64,000 nt of DNA, taken from NCBI RefSeq assembly GCF_004352845.1, contig NZ_SJRX01000001.1:806001-870000 (forward strand), written 5' to 3'. Each line of letters opens with the position of its first letter. The stretch's first letter is position 1. This stretch comes from Luteimonas terricola (GTDB lineage Bacteria; Pseudomonadota; Gammaproteobacteria; Xanthomonadales; Xanthomonadaceae). The position numbers and the translations under genes are program-made. The notes below the pieces were generated by a model, which saw only the letters and a program-made list of their open reading frames with translations, was not told the origin of the DNA and did no database searches. This document shows, in pieces, positions 7,755-18,352 of the stretch.

Positions 7755-8858
7755 TCAGTTCTGGACGTTCAGCTCCGTGCGGCGGTTGATCGCACGACCT
7801 TCCGGGTTGTCCGAACCGTCATCGTTGGTGTTCGGCGCGATCGGGCGGCTCTCGCCGTAACCGGTCGGACCCACCATGCGCGAGCTGTCGATGCCGTTCG
7901 AGGCCAGGTAGTCGTACACCGCAGTCGCGCGGCGCTCCGACAGGGCCTGGTTGTACGCATCGGTGCCCTTCGAGTCGGTGTGGCCAGCCACTTCGACCTT
8001 CAGCTCCGGATAACGCTTCAGGATCTCGATCGCCTCGTTCAGGATCGACACCGCATCCGGACGCAGGGTCGACTTGTCGAAGTCGAAGTTCACGCCCTTC
8101 AGGTCGATCGACACCGGCACCGGGCAGCCGTCCGGACCGATCGTCTGGCCAGGCTGCGAATCCGGGCAACGGTCGTCGCAATCGTTCACGCCGTCACCGT
8201 CGCTGTCCATGTCGGCGCAGCTCGGGGCGGCCGGCGCGGGCGCCGGCGCGACCGGAGCGGTCGGCTCCGGACCCAGCGGGATCACGATGCCCACCGTGGC
8301 CAGCACGTCGCCGAACCAGTCTTCGCTGGGAGCAGAGACGCTGCTGTCGTCGAAGTCGGCGCGATAGGCCAGCTCCGTGCGGACCTTTACGCGGCCGACG
8401 TCACCCTGGGCGCCCACGCCGATCTTGGCGGCGAGATTGCCGTCTTCGCGCTGACCGGGGGAATTGGGGCTCGGGAACGCGTCGTACTCTTCCTCCGAAC
8501 GCTGGTAGCCGATGCCGGCCAGCAGGTACGGGTTCCAGCTGCGACCCTCGGACAGGAAGTGGCGGCGCAGGTCCAGCGAAATGCCGTACTGGCTCCAGTT
8601 CAGGTCGCGGTTGGCGTCCTTCTGCGGGTTCTGGTAATTCAGTTCGGCGTCCACCGACCACTCGGGCGCGATGAACTTGCCGATGCCGAGACCCAGGAAC
8701 GGCGCATTGCGCGTGTCGCGCTCGCCATCCTGGAGGTTCATGCCGGCGCTGCCGGTCAGGTACCAACGGTCATCGAACTCCTGGGCGGAGGCGGCATGGG
8801 TGGCACCCAGGCCAGCCATCAACATGGCTGCACAGAGCAGCGTCTTGTTCATCATCAT
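7755..8858 (-). CDS. OmpA/OprF-family outer membrane protein, copy 2
   Basis: Tandem duplicate of the downstream OmpA gene with the same domain order: signal peptide, beta-barrel, Pro-Ala linker, calcium-binding two-Cys hinge and peptidoglycan-binding OmpA domain. The signal peptide is unrelated in sequence ([25 protein letters not shown]), whereas the first 80 or so mature residues and the last 150 or so are identical to copy 1. Three ATG codons stand in a row at 8858, 8855 and 8852. AAGGAG five bases before the first fits 8858 or 8855. A longer in-frame start at 8909 would put a non-hydrophobic segment before the signal peptide and is unlikely. It is divergent from fadH. Confidence 0.92.
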   Translation of the reverse strand: MMMNKTLLCAAMLMAGLGATHAASAQEFDDRWYLTGSAGMNLQDGERDTRNAPFLGLGIGKFIAPEWSVDAELNYQNPQKDANRDLNWSQYGISLDLRRHFLSEGRSWNPYLLAGIGYQRSEEEYDAFPSPNSPGQREDGNLAAKIGVGAQGDVGRVKVRTELAYRADFDDSSVSAPSEDWFGDVLATVGIVIPLGPEPTAPVAPAPAPAAPSCADMDSDGDGVNDCDDRCPDSQPGQTIGPDGCPVPVSIDLKGVNFDFDKSTLRPDAVSILNEAIEILKRYPELKVEVAGHTDSKGTDAYNQALSERRATAVYDYLASNGIDSSRMVGPTGYGESRPIAPNTNDDGSDNPEGRAINRRTELNVQN

Positions 8859-8998
8859 TGTCGCTCCTTGGATAGTGGGCGGGACCGGCAAACGCCTGGA
8901 TCGCAACACTGGTGTGGGGTACGACGGCCGCCACCGGGGCCGCCATCGGGATGCAGGTTAGATTCGGGGATGTGAAGAGGACGTTAACGCTGGCCTAA

Positions 8999-11116
<2,118 letters not shown>

Positions 11117-11435
11117 GTCCGGGTCGGAGCCGTCCTGCCCTGCATCCCGGCCGCCGGATCCCATTCAGGTTTCAGTCAAAAGCACAAATGCCCGGCCACC
11201 CCCCGTTCAGCCGGGATTGCGAAAACCGGCAGTAAGGTGCGCCGACTTTCTCCGCCGCGTCTTCGGCGGAACCGGCACGGCCCGCACTCCCGCGGGCTTC
11301 GCGCCCGGGCAGCAAAGCGCCACAGAGTGCCGCCGCCCTCCCCAATACGCCAGGCCGTTCCGCGACGCGGTGGCCCGGACCCTCAACGGGTCCGGCCATG
11401 GCTGCGCGGGCGGCGCAACGGAGCAAGGAGCCGTC
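11117..11435 (+). other. 319-bp gap with hairpins before the SleB-like gene
   Basis: No gene is supported here. Hairpins include CCGCCG/CGGCGG with loop CGTCTT (within 11261-11278) and CCGGACCC/GGGTCCGG with loop TCAAC (11375-11395). No T tract follows them and no good promoter is seen. The stretch may be a structured leader of the next gene together with the fadH 3' end. Confidence 0.35.
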
Positions 11436-11891
11436 ATGAAACTCGCCTGGATCCTGTGGCTGGCATCGGTACTGCCTCCACCAGCCGCAGATTCGCTGTG
11501 CCTCAGCACAACGCTGTACCTCGAAGCACGCGACCAGTCCGTCCTGGGCCAGCGCGCGGTGGCCGAAGTGGCCCTGCGCCGCGCCGACAGCGGCCTGTGG
11601 GGCGATTCGGTGTGTGACGTGGTGACCGCGCGCAAGCAGTTCGCGCCGACCATCGTTTCGCCGCGCACGCGCCTGACCAACACCGAGGCCTGGTCGCAGT
11701 CGGTGACCATCGCCCTGGAGTCGCAGCGCAACTGGGCGCTGCCGGCCGACGTGCGCAATGAAGTCGTGCCCGGCGCCAGCCACTTCCTGGCCCATGCGAT
11801 CGCGAGCCCGAGCTGGCGCAACGCCTACCAGGTGGCGACCATCGGCGACCACACGTTCCTGCGCGTGCAGAACCTGAAGCCGAAGTCCTGA
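11436..11891 (+). CDS. SleB-like cell wall hydrolase
   Basis: A 151-residue exported protein resembling the Hydrolase_2/SleB family, which cleaves peptidoglycan. After a short signal peptide (MKLAWILWLASVLPPPAA) comes the family pattern LYLEARDQSVLGQRAVAEVALRR with the probable catalytic Glu. A Cys-containing VCDVV segment, KQFAP, the ASHF motif and the IGDHTFLRV end follow. The start has AAGGAG five bases upstream; an open frame reaching back to 11067 has no such support and runs through the non-coding gap. It lacks the peptidoglycan-binding domain of Bacillus SleB, as usual for proteobacterial members. A role in wall turnover is inferred from the family. Confidence 0.8.
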   Translation: MKLAWILWLASVLPPPAADSLCLSTTLYLEARDQSVLGQRAVAEVALRRADSGLWGDSVCDVVTARKQFAPTIVSPRTRLTNTEAWSQSVTIALESQRNWALPADVRNEVVPGASHFLAHAIASPSWRNAYQVATIGDHTFLRVQNLKPKS

Positions 11892-11978
11892 CACCTCGCC
11901 GCTAGCCACAGCCACGCAAGCCTTGAGCAGGGTGTGGCCAAGGTCGATGATGGCGGCTCCACACATGCGGAGCCGCAC

Positions 11979-12590
11979 ATGAAGCTGTATTCCAAGCCGG
12001 GCGCCTGCTCGACGGCCGTCCACATCGTCCTGCAGTGGGCGGGTGGTCCGTTCGAGGTCGAGATCCTCGACGGTCCCGCGATGAAGGCGCCCGCCTTCCT
12101 CGCCATCAACCCCGCGGGCGCGGTGCCGGCGCTGATCGACGGCGATTTCGTGCTCACGCAGAACGCCGCGATCATGGGCTACATCGCCGACACGCATCCG
12201 CAGGCGGCCCTGGGCGGCGACGGATCCCCGCGCCAGCGTGCCGAAGCCGTGCGCTGGCTGGCCTTCGTCAACTCGGACGTGCATCCGGCGTTCAAGCCGA
12301 TCTTCTCGCCCGCGCGCTACATCGGCAGCGACTCGCAGCACGACGCGGTCAAGACGGCCGCGCGAACCATGGTCCGCGGACTCATGGAAACCGCCGACAA
12401 GCGCCTGGCCGGCAACGACTGGCTTGCCGGTTTCCGCAGCTTCGCCGACCCGTACTTCTACATGACCGTGCGCTGGGCGCAGGGCACCCGCGTGGACATG
12501 GCGGGCCTGGACCACGTCGCCGCGTTCAAGGCGCGCATGGATGCCGACGCCGGCGTGCAGGAGGCATTGAAGGCCGAAGGCCTGGAATGA
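11979..12590 (+). CDS. Glutathione S-transferase, beta-class-like
   Basis: A cytosolic GST-fold protein of 203 residues. The N-terminal thioredoxin-like domain starts MKLYSKPGACSTAVHI, where Cys10 is the beta-class catalytic position. The glutathione-binding cis-proline lies in INPAGAVPAL, and an all-helical C-terminal domain follows from about residue 85. The start has CGGAG about seven bases upstream; an earlier in-frame ATG at 11934 would add 15 residues without family support. The gene follows the SleB-like gene by 87 bp, probably without functional connection. The substrate is unknown, and conjugation or dehalogenation of an electrophile is possible. Confidence 0.88.
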   Translation: MKLYSKPGACSTAVHIVLQWAGGPFEVEILDGPAMKAPAFLAINPAGAVPALIDGDFVLTQNAAIMGYIADTHPQAALGGDGSPRQRAEAVRWLAFVNSDVHPAFKPIFSPARYIGSDSQHDAVKTAARTMVRGLMETADKRLAGNDWLAGFRSFADPYFYMTVRWAQGTRVDMAGLDHVAAFKARMDADAGVQEALKAEGLE

Positions 12591-12607
12591 TCCCCCCACC
12601 TCGCCGC

Positions 12608-12666
12608 AGGAGCAGCTACAGCTGCGACCCGGGACTTGCGGGGAGGTCGCAGCTGTAGCTGCTCCT
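12608..12666. repeat. REP-type palindromic repeat
   Basis: Perfect 22-base inverted arms, 12608-12629 and 12645-12666, are separated by 15 bases. The arm AGGAGCAGCTACAGCTGCGA is of the REP type common between genes of Pseudomonas and Xanthomonadaceae. It lies between convergent genes, the usual site for such elements. Confidence 0.85.
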
Positions 12667-12692
12667 ACAGGTCTGGGCGCACTGCAGGAACA

Positions 12693-12719
12693 AAAACGGC
12701 GCCCACGTGGCGCCGTTTT
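12693..12719. terminator. Bidirectional intrinsic terminator
   Basis: AAAACGGCGCC and GGCGCCGTTTT pair perfectly around a CACGT loop. T tracts result on both strands, so it can end both the GST transcript and the opposing prpBC transcript. Confidence 0.85.
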
Positions 12720-12740
12720 CTCAAGCCCGCTCCGGGGCGA

Positions 12741-13895
12741 TCAGTCGCGGTCGGCCATCGGCACCCAATCGCGATTCTCGGGGCCGGTGTAATTGGCGCT
12801 GGGGCGGATGATCTTGCCGTCGATGCGCTGCTCGATCACGTGCGCACTCCAGCCGCTGGTGCGTGCGATCACGAACAGCGGGGTGAACATGGCCGTCGGC
12901 ACGCCCATCATGTGGTAGCTCACCGCGCTGAACCAGTCGAGGTTCGGGAACATCTTCTTGATGTCCCACATCACCGACTCCAGGCGCTCGGCGATGGCGT
13001 ACATGCGGGTGTCGCCCTGCGCGTCCGACAGCTCCTTCGCAACCTCCTTGATGATGCCGTTGCGCGGATCGCCGACGGTGTACACGGGATGGCCGAAGCC
13101 GATCACGACTTCCCTGCGGCCAACGCGCTCACGGATGTCGGCCTCGGCCTCGTCGGGCGTGTCGTACCGCTTCTGCACCTCGAACGCGACCTCATTGGCA
13201 CCGCCGTGCTTGGGCCCGCGCAGCGCGCCGATGGCGCCGGTGATGCAGGAATGCATGTCGCTGCCGGTGCCCGCGATCACGCGCGATGCGAAGGTCGATG
13301 CATTGAACTCGTGCTCAGCGTAGAGGATCAGCGAGGTGTGCATCGCGCGCACCCACGACTCCGGCGGCGGTTCGCCGTGCAGCAGGTGCAGGAAGTGGCC
13401 ACCGATGGAGTCGTCGTCGGTCTCGACGTCGATGACCCGGCCGTTGTGGCTGTAGTGGTACCAGTACAGCAGCATCGAGCCCAGGGAAGCCATCAGCTTG
13501 TCGGCGATGTCGCGCGCGCCGGGGTGGTTGTGGTCGTCCTTCTCGGGCGCCACGCAGCCCAGCACAGAGACGGCGGTGCGCATCACGTCCATCGGGTGCG
13601 CCGAGGGCGGGAGCTCTTCCAGCGCGGCCTTGACCGCGGCCGGGATGCCACGCAGCGACTTCAGCTTCGCCTTGTAGCCGGCAAGTTCCGGCTTCGACGG
13701 CAGCTTGCCGTGCACCAGCAGGTAGGCCACCTCCTCGAACTCGGCGACGGTCGCGAACTGCGTGATGTCGTAGCCGCGGTAATGCAGGTCGTTGCCGCTG
13801 CGACCGACGCTGCACAACGCGGTGTTGCCGGCGGCGGTGCCCGACAGGGCCACCGACTTCTTCGGCTTGGGCAGGGTGCTCGGGGTTTCGCTCAT
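12741..13895 (-). CDS. prpC: 2-methylcitrate synthase
   Basis: Citrate-synthase-family enzyme of 384 residues that condenses propionyl-CoA with oxaloacetate in the methylcitrate cycle. Family motifs are visible: KHGGANE and [13 protein letters not shown] with the two catalytic histidines. The length fits PrpC and is shorter than the roughly 430 residues of the usual TCA citrate synthase GltA. The adjacent methylisocitrate lyase gene decides between the two readings. It follows prpB by 46 bp on the same strand. GGAG lies about ten bases before the ATG. A bidirectional terminator lies 22 bases past the stop. prpD, acnD and a PrpR regulator are not in the flanking genes. Confidence 0.9.
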   Translation of the reverse strand: MSETPSTLPKPKKSVALSGTAAGNTALCSVGRSGNDLHYRGYDITQFATVAEFEEVAYLLVHGKLPSKPELAGYKAKLKSLRGIPAAVKAALEELPPSAHPMDVMRTAVSVLGCVAPEKDDHNHPGARDIADKLMASLGSMLLYWYHYSHNGRVIDVETDDDSIGGHFLHLLHGEPPPESWVRAMHTSLILYAEHEFNASTFASRVIAGTGSDMHSCITGAIGALRGPKHGGANEVAFEVQKRYDTPDEAEADIRERVGRREVVIGFGHPVYTVGDPRNGIIKEVAKELSDAQGDTRMYAIAERLESVMWDIKKMFPNLDWFSAVSYHMMGVPTAMFTPLFVIARTSGWSAHVIEQRIDGKIIRPSANYTGPENRDWVPMADRD

Positions 13896-13941
13896 CTGGT
13901 CGTTGCTCCGTCTAGGCAGTGGGATCGGCGCGGAGACGCGC

Positions 13942-14823
13942 TCAGTCCTTCGAGAACAGCGCGTCGAGCTTCTCTTCGTAGGCGTGGTAGCCCAGGAAGT
14001 CGTACAGCTCGCTGCGCGTCTGCAGGGTGTCGACGATGTTCTTCTGCGTGCCCTCGCGGCGCACGGTCTCGTAGAAGTTCAGCGCCGCCTTGTTCATGGC
14101 GCGGTAGGCGCCGCAGCAGTACAGGGCGATGTCGACGCCCGCACCGCGCAGTTCGTCGGTCGTGAAGAACGGGGTCGAGCCGAACTCGGTGAGGTTGGCG
14201 AGGATCGGCACCTTCACCGCCTCTTTGAAGCGACGGTAGTCGTCCAGCGTCTTCATCGCCTCGGGGAAGATCATGTCCGCGCCCGCCTCGACGTACGCGA
14301 TCGCGCGCTCGATCGCGGAATCGATGCCCTCGACCGCGGCGGCGTCGGTGCGCGCCATGACCACGAAGCCGGCATCGGTGCGGCCGTCCACCGCGGATTT
14401 CACGCGATCGACCATCTCCTGCGTCGGCACCACCTCCTTGTTGGGGCGATGGCCACAGCGCTTCTGGCCGACCTGGTCCTCCATGTGCACGGCGGCCACG
14501 CCGGCGCGCTCGAAGCTGCGGACGGTGCGGGCGATGTTGAACGCCCCGCCCCAGCCGGTGTCGATGTCGACCAGCAGCGGGAGGCCGGTGGCGTCGACGA
14601 TGCGGCGCGCGTCGATCAGCACGTCTTCCATGGTGCTGATGCCGAGGTCGGGCATGCCCAGCGAGTTGGCGGCCACGCCGCCGCCGGACAGATACAGCGC
14701 CTTGTAGCCGGTGCGCTTCGCCATCAGGCCGGCATAGGCGGTGATGGCACCCATCACCTGCAGGGGGGATTCTTCGGCGACGGCGGCGCGGAAGCGCGCG
14801 CCTGCGGAGGTCGGCTCGGACAT
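13942..14823 (-). CDS. prpB: Methylisocitrate lyase
   Basis: Isocitrate lyase/PEP mutase-family enzyme of 293 residues that splits 2-methylisocitrate into pyruvate and succinate, the last step of the methylcitrate cycle. It shows the TIM-barrel metal site [13 protein letters not shown] and the catalytic loop [10 protein letters not shown] with the active-site Cys. The start at 14823 ([11 protein letters not shown]) fits the family and has an AGGA sequence upstream; an open frame 28 residues longer reaches into an Arg-rich, poorly conserved leader. It is the first gene of a prpB-prpC pair. The 500 bp upstream contain a repeat element and no regulator. Confidence 0.92.
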   Translation of the reverse strand: MSEPTSAGARFRAAVAEESPLQVMGAITAYAGLMAKRTGYKALYLSGGGVAANSLGMPDLGISTMEDVLIDARRIVDATGLPLLVDIDTGWGGAFNIARTVRSFERAGVAAVHMEDQVGQKRCGHRPNKEVVPTQEMVDRVKSAVDGRTDAGFVVMARTDAAAVEGIDSAIERAIAYVEAGADMIFPEAMKTLDDYRRFKEAVKVPILANLTEFGSTPFFTTDELRGAGVDIALYCCGAYRAMNKAALNFYETVRREGTQKNIVDTLQTRSELYDFLGYHAYEEKLDALFSKD

Positions 14824-14997
14824 GGCGATCCTGGTTCGTGCTGGGCGCGCCATTCTAACCGGGCGCGCGCCGTGCCCTTGCACAAGGTCGCCCGCGGCAT
14901 CGACCACCGGCGGCCGGGCGGCCGATGCCGCCGACGAAAAAGCTCTTCTCCGATTTGAGGGAATGGCGCGCCATTGATACAGCGCGGGCGCCGGATG

Positions 14998-15093
14998 CCG
15001 GGTACCAAGGCCCTTGAGTGCTCATGTCCCCCGGCGCTGGCCTGCGGCCAGCGCCTCCTCCTTGACTTCGCTCTCAAGGGCCTTGGCACCCGG
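14998..15093. repeat. Nested inverted-repeat element upstream of prpB
   Basis: The outer arms, 14998-15018 and 15073-15093, are complementary over about 21 bases with one clear mismatch. Within them GGCGCTGGCC/GGCCAGCGCC (15033-15042 and 15046-15055) forms a perfect inner stem with a three-base loop. The layout is the same as at 4362-4469 but the sequence is unrelated. Confidence 0.75.
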
Positions 15094-15275
15094 TGCGCAG
15101 CAGTACGCGGTGGCCCGGGAGAAAAGCCCGCGAACCTGCGCATTGCAGCCGAAGTCGAGCCCTGCCGTGGCCGGGAGGCCGCGGCGGGGCCCTCCAGGTC
15201 ACGGCGAGCCGTAGCGAAGGAAGCAAACACTCCTCGTCGAAACCGTTTCCCCGGAGTCGGGAGATGGACCACGAA

Positions 15276-15300
15276 AAAGCCAGGCGCTGGGCCCGGCTTT
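15276..15300 (-). terminator. Intrinsic terminator after mdh
   Basis: A 10-bp stem with one mismatch (AAAGCC-GGGC on the minus strand) is followed by TTTTTC. It lies 24 bases past the mdh stop. Confidence 0.75.
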
Positions 15301-15323
15301 CCGCGAACAGCGGCGGCGCAGGC

Positions 15324-16310
15324 TCAGCCCAGCAGGTGCGCCACGCCCGCGCGCTCTTCCTCGAGCTCGGCCAGCGTCTTGTCCATCGCGGCCCGGCTGA
15401 ACCCGTCGACCTCCAGGCCCTCGACGCGGGTGTACTCGCCGTTCTCCGTGGTCACCGCCACGCCGTAGATCACGCCCTCGGGAATGCCGTAGCTGCCGTC
15501 GGACGGCACGCCCATGGTCACCCACTTGCCGCTCGAACCCAGCACCCAGTCGCGGACGTGGTCGATGGCGGCATTGGCCGCCGACGCCGCCGAGGACAGG
15601 CCGCGCGCTTCGATGATCGCCGCGCCGCGCTTGCCGACCTGCGGGATGAAGGCGTTGGCGTTCCAGTCGGCGTCGTTGATCCGGTCCTTCAGCGATTCGC
15701 CCTTGACGGTCGCGAAGCGGTAGTCGGGATACATGGTCGGGCTGTGGTTGCCCCAGACCACCAGCTTCTCGATGTCGCCCACGGCCACGCCGGCCTTGTT
15801 GGCGAGCTGGCTCAGCGCACGGTTGTGGTCCAGGCGCAGCATGGCGGTGAAGTTCGCGGCCTTCAGGTCCGGGGCCGACTTCATCGCGATATAGGCGTTG
15901 GTATTGGCCGGGTTGCCAACCACCAGCACCTTGACGTCGCGGCTGGCGACCTTGTTCAGTGCCACGCCCTGGGCGGTGAAGATCTTGGCGTTCTCGAGCA
16001 GCAGGTCCTTGCGCTCCATGCCCGGGCCGCGCGGGCGCGCGCCGACCAGCAGGGCGATGTCGGCGTCCTTGAACGCGACCTCGGCATCATCGGTGCCGAC
16101 CATGCCCGCCAGCAGCGGGAAGGCGCAGTCCTCGAGCTCCATCATCACGCCCCGGAGTGCGGCCTGGGCCTTCTCGAGCGGCAGCTCCAGCAGCTGCAGG
16201 ATGACGGGCTGGTCCTTGCCCAGCATCTCGCCGGAGGCGATGCGGAACAGGAGGGCGTAACCGATCTGGCCGGCGGCGCCGGTGACGGCAACTCGGACGG
16301 GGGTCTTCAT
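15324..16310 (-). CDS. mdh: Malate dehydrogenase
   Basis: NAD-dependent malate dehydrogenase of 328 residues, interconverting malate and oxaloacetate in the TCA cycle. The N-terminal Rossmann motif is [17 protein letters not shown]. Substrate-binding arginines lie in [12 protein letters not shown] and RLDHNRALS, and the catalytic His in [12 protein letters not shown]. The length matches the cytosolic-type MDH of Xanthomonadaceae rather than the 312-residue enteric form. The start has GGAG eight bases upstream; the frame stays open much further upstream but overlaps the aminotransferase gene. It lies 53 bp after that gene on the same strand, and an intrinsic terminator follows, so the two probably form an operon linked through oxaloacetate. 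Confidence 0.95.
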   Translation of the reverse strand: MKTPVRVAVTGAAGQIGYALLFRIASGEMLGKDQPVILQLLELPLEKAQAALRGVMMELEDCAFPLLAGMVGTDDAEVAFKDADIALLVGARPRGPGMERKDLLLENAKIFTAQGVALNKVASRDVKVLVVGNPANTNAYIAMKSAPDLKAANFTAMLRLDHNRALSQLANKAGVAVGDIEKLVVWGNHSPTMYPDYRFATVKGESLKDRINDADWNANAFIPQVGKRGAAIIEARGLSSAASAANAAIDHVRDWVLGSSGKWVTMGVPSDGSYGIPEGVIYGVAVTTENGEYTRVEGLEVDGFSRAAMDKTLAELEEERAGVAHLLG

Positions 16311-16363
16311 GTGGGTGGCTCCGGGCGTGCTGTGGGTTCGTGGAGTGTGGTTCGCGCGCGGAC

Positions 16364-17563
16364 TCAGGACAGTTCGGCGAAGAATTCCTGGATCCGCGCA
16401 AGGCCCGGCGCCAGCTGCGGCGTCGGACAGGTGTAGCTGATGCGCAGGCCGCGCGGCTCGCCGAAGGCCGAGCCCGGCACGCAGGCCACGCCCTTGGCTT
16501 CGAGCAGTGCCGCGCAGAACTCGACATCGTTGTCGATCACCTTGCCCGAGTGCGACTTGCCGAAGGCGACGCTGATGTCGGGGAAGGCATAGAACGCGCC
16601 CTGCGGCACCGGGCAGACCACGCCGGGAATGGCATTGAGCGCGGCCACGACCTGGTCGCGCTTGGCCTGGAACTCGGCGCAGCGCTCGACCGGGACGTCC
16701 TGCGGGCCGGACAGCGCCGCGACGGCGGCGGCCGAAACCACTTCCGGGAGACTGGTGATGTGGTTCGAATTCATGATCGTCACCGCCTGGGCCACGACCT
16801 CGGGGCCGGCCATCAGGCCGACGCGCCAGCCCGGCATGCCATAGGTCTTGGACAGCGAATCCACGAAGATCACGCGATCGCGCAGTTCGGGGCGCGCGTG
16901 CACGAAGTTGTGGTAGCCGACGCCGTCGAACACCATCATGTTGTAGATGTCGTCGGTGACGATCCAGGTGTCGGGATGGCGGACGACGACGTCGGCCAGC
17001 GCCGCGATCTCGTCCTTCGTGTAGACCATGCCCGTCGGGTTGGACGGGTTGTTGAACAGGAACACCTTCGGCTTCTTCGCCAGCGCGGCGTCGAGCTGGT
17101 CCGGGGTGAGCTTGTAGTCCTGCTCCGCCGGGCACGGCAGCAGCTGGATGTCGGCGCCGACGATCTCGGCGATGTCCATGTAGCTGGTCCAGTACGGCGT
17201 GGCGAAGGCGAGGCCGTCGCCCTCGTCGAGCAATGCCTCGGCCAGGTTGTAGAGGATGTGCTTGGCGCCGACGCCCGTGGCGCAGTTGGCGCGGGTGTAG
17301 CCATCGAGGCCCAGGCGGCCGAGGTGGCCGATGAAGGCGTCGAGCACGGCGTCGGCGCCGCGGTTCTTGCCGTACTGGCCGGAATCGGCCTCCAGCGCCT
17401 GTCGCGCGGCGGCGTAGACGTGTTCGCCGGGCAGGAAGTTGGGGACACCGATCGAGAAGCTGATGATGTCGCGGCCTTCGGCCTTCAGGCGCTGGGCCGT
17501 CTCGGCCACGACCATGATCGCGCTGGGCTTGGCGCGACCCATGCGCTGGGCAAGCTGGGGCAT
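16364..17563 (-). CDS. Class I PLP aminotransferase (aspartate aminotransferase-like)
   Basis: A 399-residue fold-type I aminotransferase of the I-alpha/I-gamma group. The cofactor-binding Asn is in NNPSNPTG, the conserved DDIY follows, Lys239 in [16 protein letters not shown] forms the Schiff base, and the carboxylate-binding Arg is in LRISY. Aspartate is the likely amino donor, giving oxaloacetate, because mdh lies directly downstream. Alanine or aromatic specificity cannot be excluded from sequence. The ATG begins the conserved MPQLAQRM segment. Upstream it is separated from the cyclophilin gene by about 100 bp. Confidence 0.85.
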   Translation of the reverse strand: MPQLAQRMGRAKPSAIMVVAETAQRLKAEGRDIISFSIGVPNFLPGEHVYAAARQALEADSGQYGKNRGADAVLDAFIGHLGRLGLDGYTRANCATGVGAKHILYNLAEALLDEGDGLAFATPYWTSYMDIAEIVGADIQLLPCPAEQDYKLTPDQLDAALAKKPKVFLFNNPSNPTGMVYTKDEIAALADVVVRHPDTWIVTDDIYNMMVFDGVGYHNFVHARPELRDRVIFVDSLSKTYGMPGWRVGLMAGPEVVAQAVTIMNSNHITSLPEVVSAAAVAALSGPQDVPVERCAEFQAKRDQVVAALNAIPGVVCPVPQGAFYAFPDISVAFGKSHSGKVIDNDVEFCAALLEAKGVACVPGSAFGEPRGLRISYTCPTPQLAPGLARIQEFFAELS

Positions 17564-17667
17564 TGCGGGAACCTCGGGAAGTGGAGTGGCGGGGCGCGCC
17601 GGGAAGGCCCGGAAAGCGCCGGTTGCAGCCGCTTATTCTAGCATCGCGCCCCGCGGGGGCCGGTGGC

Positions 17668-18162
17668 TCAGGCCGCCAGGATCCGGTTCCACTCGGTGAC
17701 GCGGTCCGCCTTCGCGGCCAGCACGGCATCGGCGTCGCCCTCGATCTTCACCGACTTGATGGCGTCGCCCTGCTTGACGGCGTCCACCACGTCCAGGCCC
17801 TCGGTGACCTTGCCGAAGACGGTGTGCTTGCCGTCCAGCCAGTCGGTCTTGATGTGGGTGATGAAGAACTGGCTGCCATTGGTGTTCGGGCCGGCGTTGG
17901 CCATGGACAGCACGCCGCGGTCGTGCTTCACGCCGTTGTTGGCCTCGTCCTCGAACTTGTAGCCGGGGCCGCCGGTGCCGGTGCCCTTGGGGCAGCCGCC
18001 CTGGACCATGAAGTCCGGGATCACGCGGTGGAAGTTGAGGCCGTCGTAGAACCCGCGCTTGGCGAGGTTGACGAAGTTGGCCACGGTCAGCGGGGCCTGG
18101 TCGGGGTAGAGCTCGACCTTGATCTGGCCACGGCCGGTGTCGAAAACTGCGTTCAGGGACAT
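17668..18162 (-). CDS. ppiB: Peptidyl-prolyl cis-trans isomerase (cyclophilin)
   Basis: Cyclophilin of 164 residues without a signal peptide, so cytoplasmic like E. coli PpiB. Conserved active-site features are [13 protein letters not shown] (Arg, Phe, Gln), [18 protein letters not shown] and [12 protein letters not shown]. The start at 18162 begins [11 protein letters not shown] longer open frame to 18279 lacks conserved residues and overlaps the typA promoter area. AGGA lies about ten bases upstream. It is transcribed away from typA. Confidence 0.93.
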   Translation of the reverse strand: MSLNAVFDTGRGQIKVELYPDQAPLTVANFVNLAKRGFYDGLNFHRVIPDFMVQGGCPKGTGTGGPGYKFEDEANNGVKHDRGVLSMANAGPNTNGSQFFITHIKTDWLDGKHTVFGKVTEGLDVVDAVKQGDAIKSVKIEGDADAVLAAKADRVTEWNRILAA

Positions 18163-18281
18163 GTCGGGATTCCTGGGGAGGGGTCGGGAGGCGCTCGGAC
18201 GGGGGGTCGCCCCGGCCACGGACCTGAAGTGGAGCCACTGCCGCCGCATTGCAACACTATGTGGCGGGAGGCAAGGCACAG

Positions 18282-18287
18282 TATAAT
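18282..18287 (+). promoter_or_regulatory. -10 box upstream of typA
   Basis: A perfect TATAAT lies 65 bases before the typA start. No good -35 is found at 16-18 bases, so the promoter may depend on an activator or an upstream element. Confidence 0.5.
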
Positions 18288-18352
18288 GTCCGGCTTCCCG
18301 TCACAGGCCCTGTGCGCCCTGCCCCAAGAAGGCACGAGGTGCGGTTTCCCCG

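Larger units (their letters stand above)
14824..15323. other. 500-bp intergenic region between prpB and mdh
   Basis: No protein gene is supported. The region holds the nested inverted repeat at 14998-15093, the mdh terminator at 15276-15300 and presumably the prpBC promoter, which I cannot place. The stretch 15094-15275 is G+C-rich with several small hairpins; an unrecognised small RNA is possible but not shown. Confidence 0.5.

Noticed and set aside
15324-17729. 801-residue frame fusing an Arg-rich segment to malate dehydrogenase
   Set aside because: The frame happens to stay open upstream through the aminotransferase gene. GGAG eight bases before 16310 and the family start define mdh alone.
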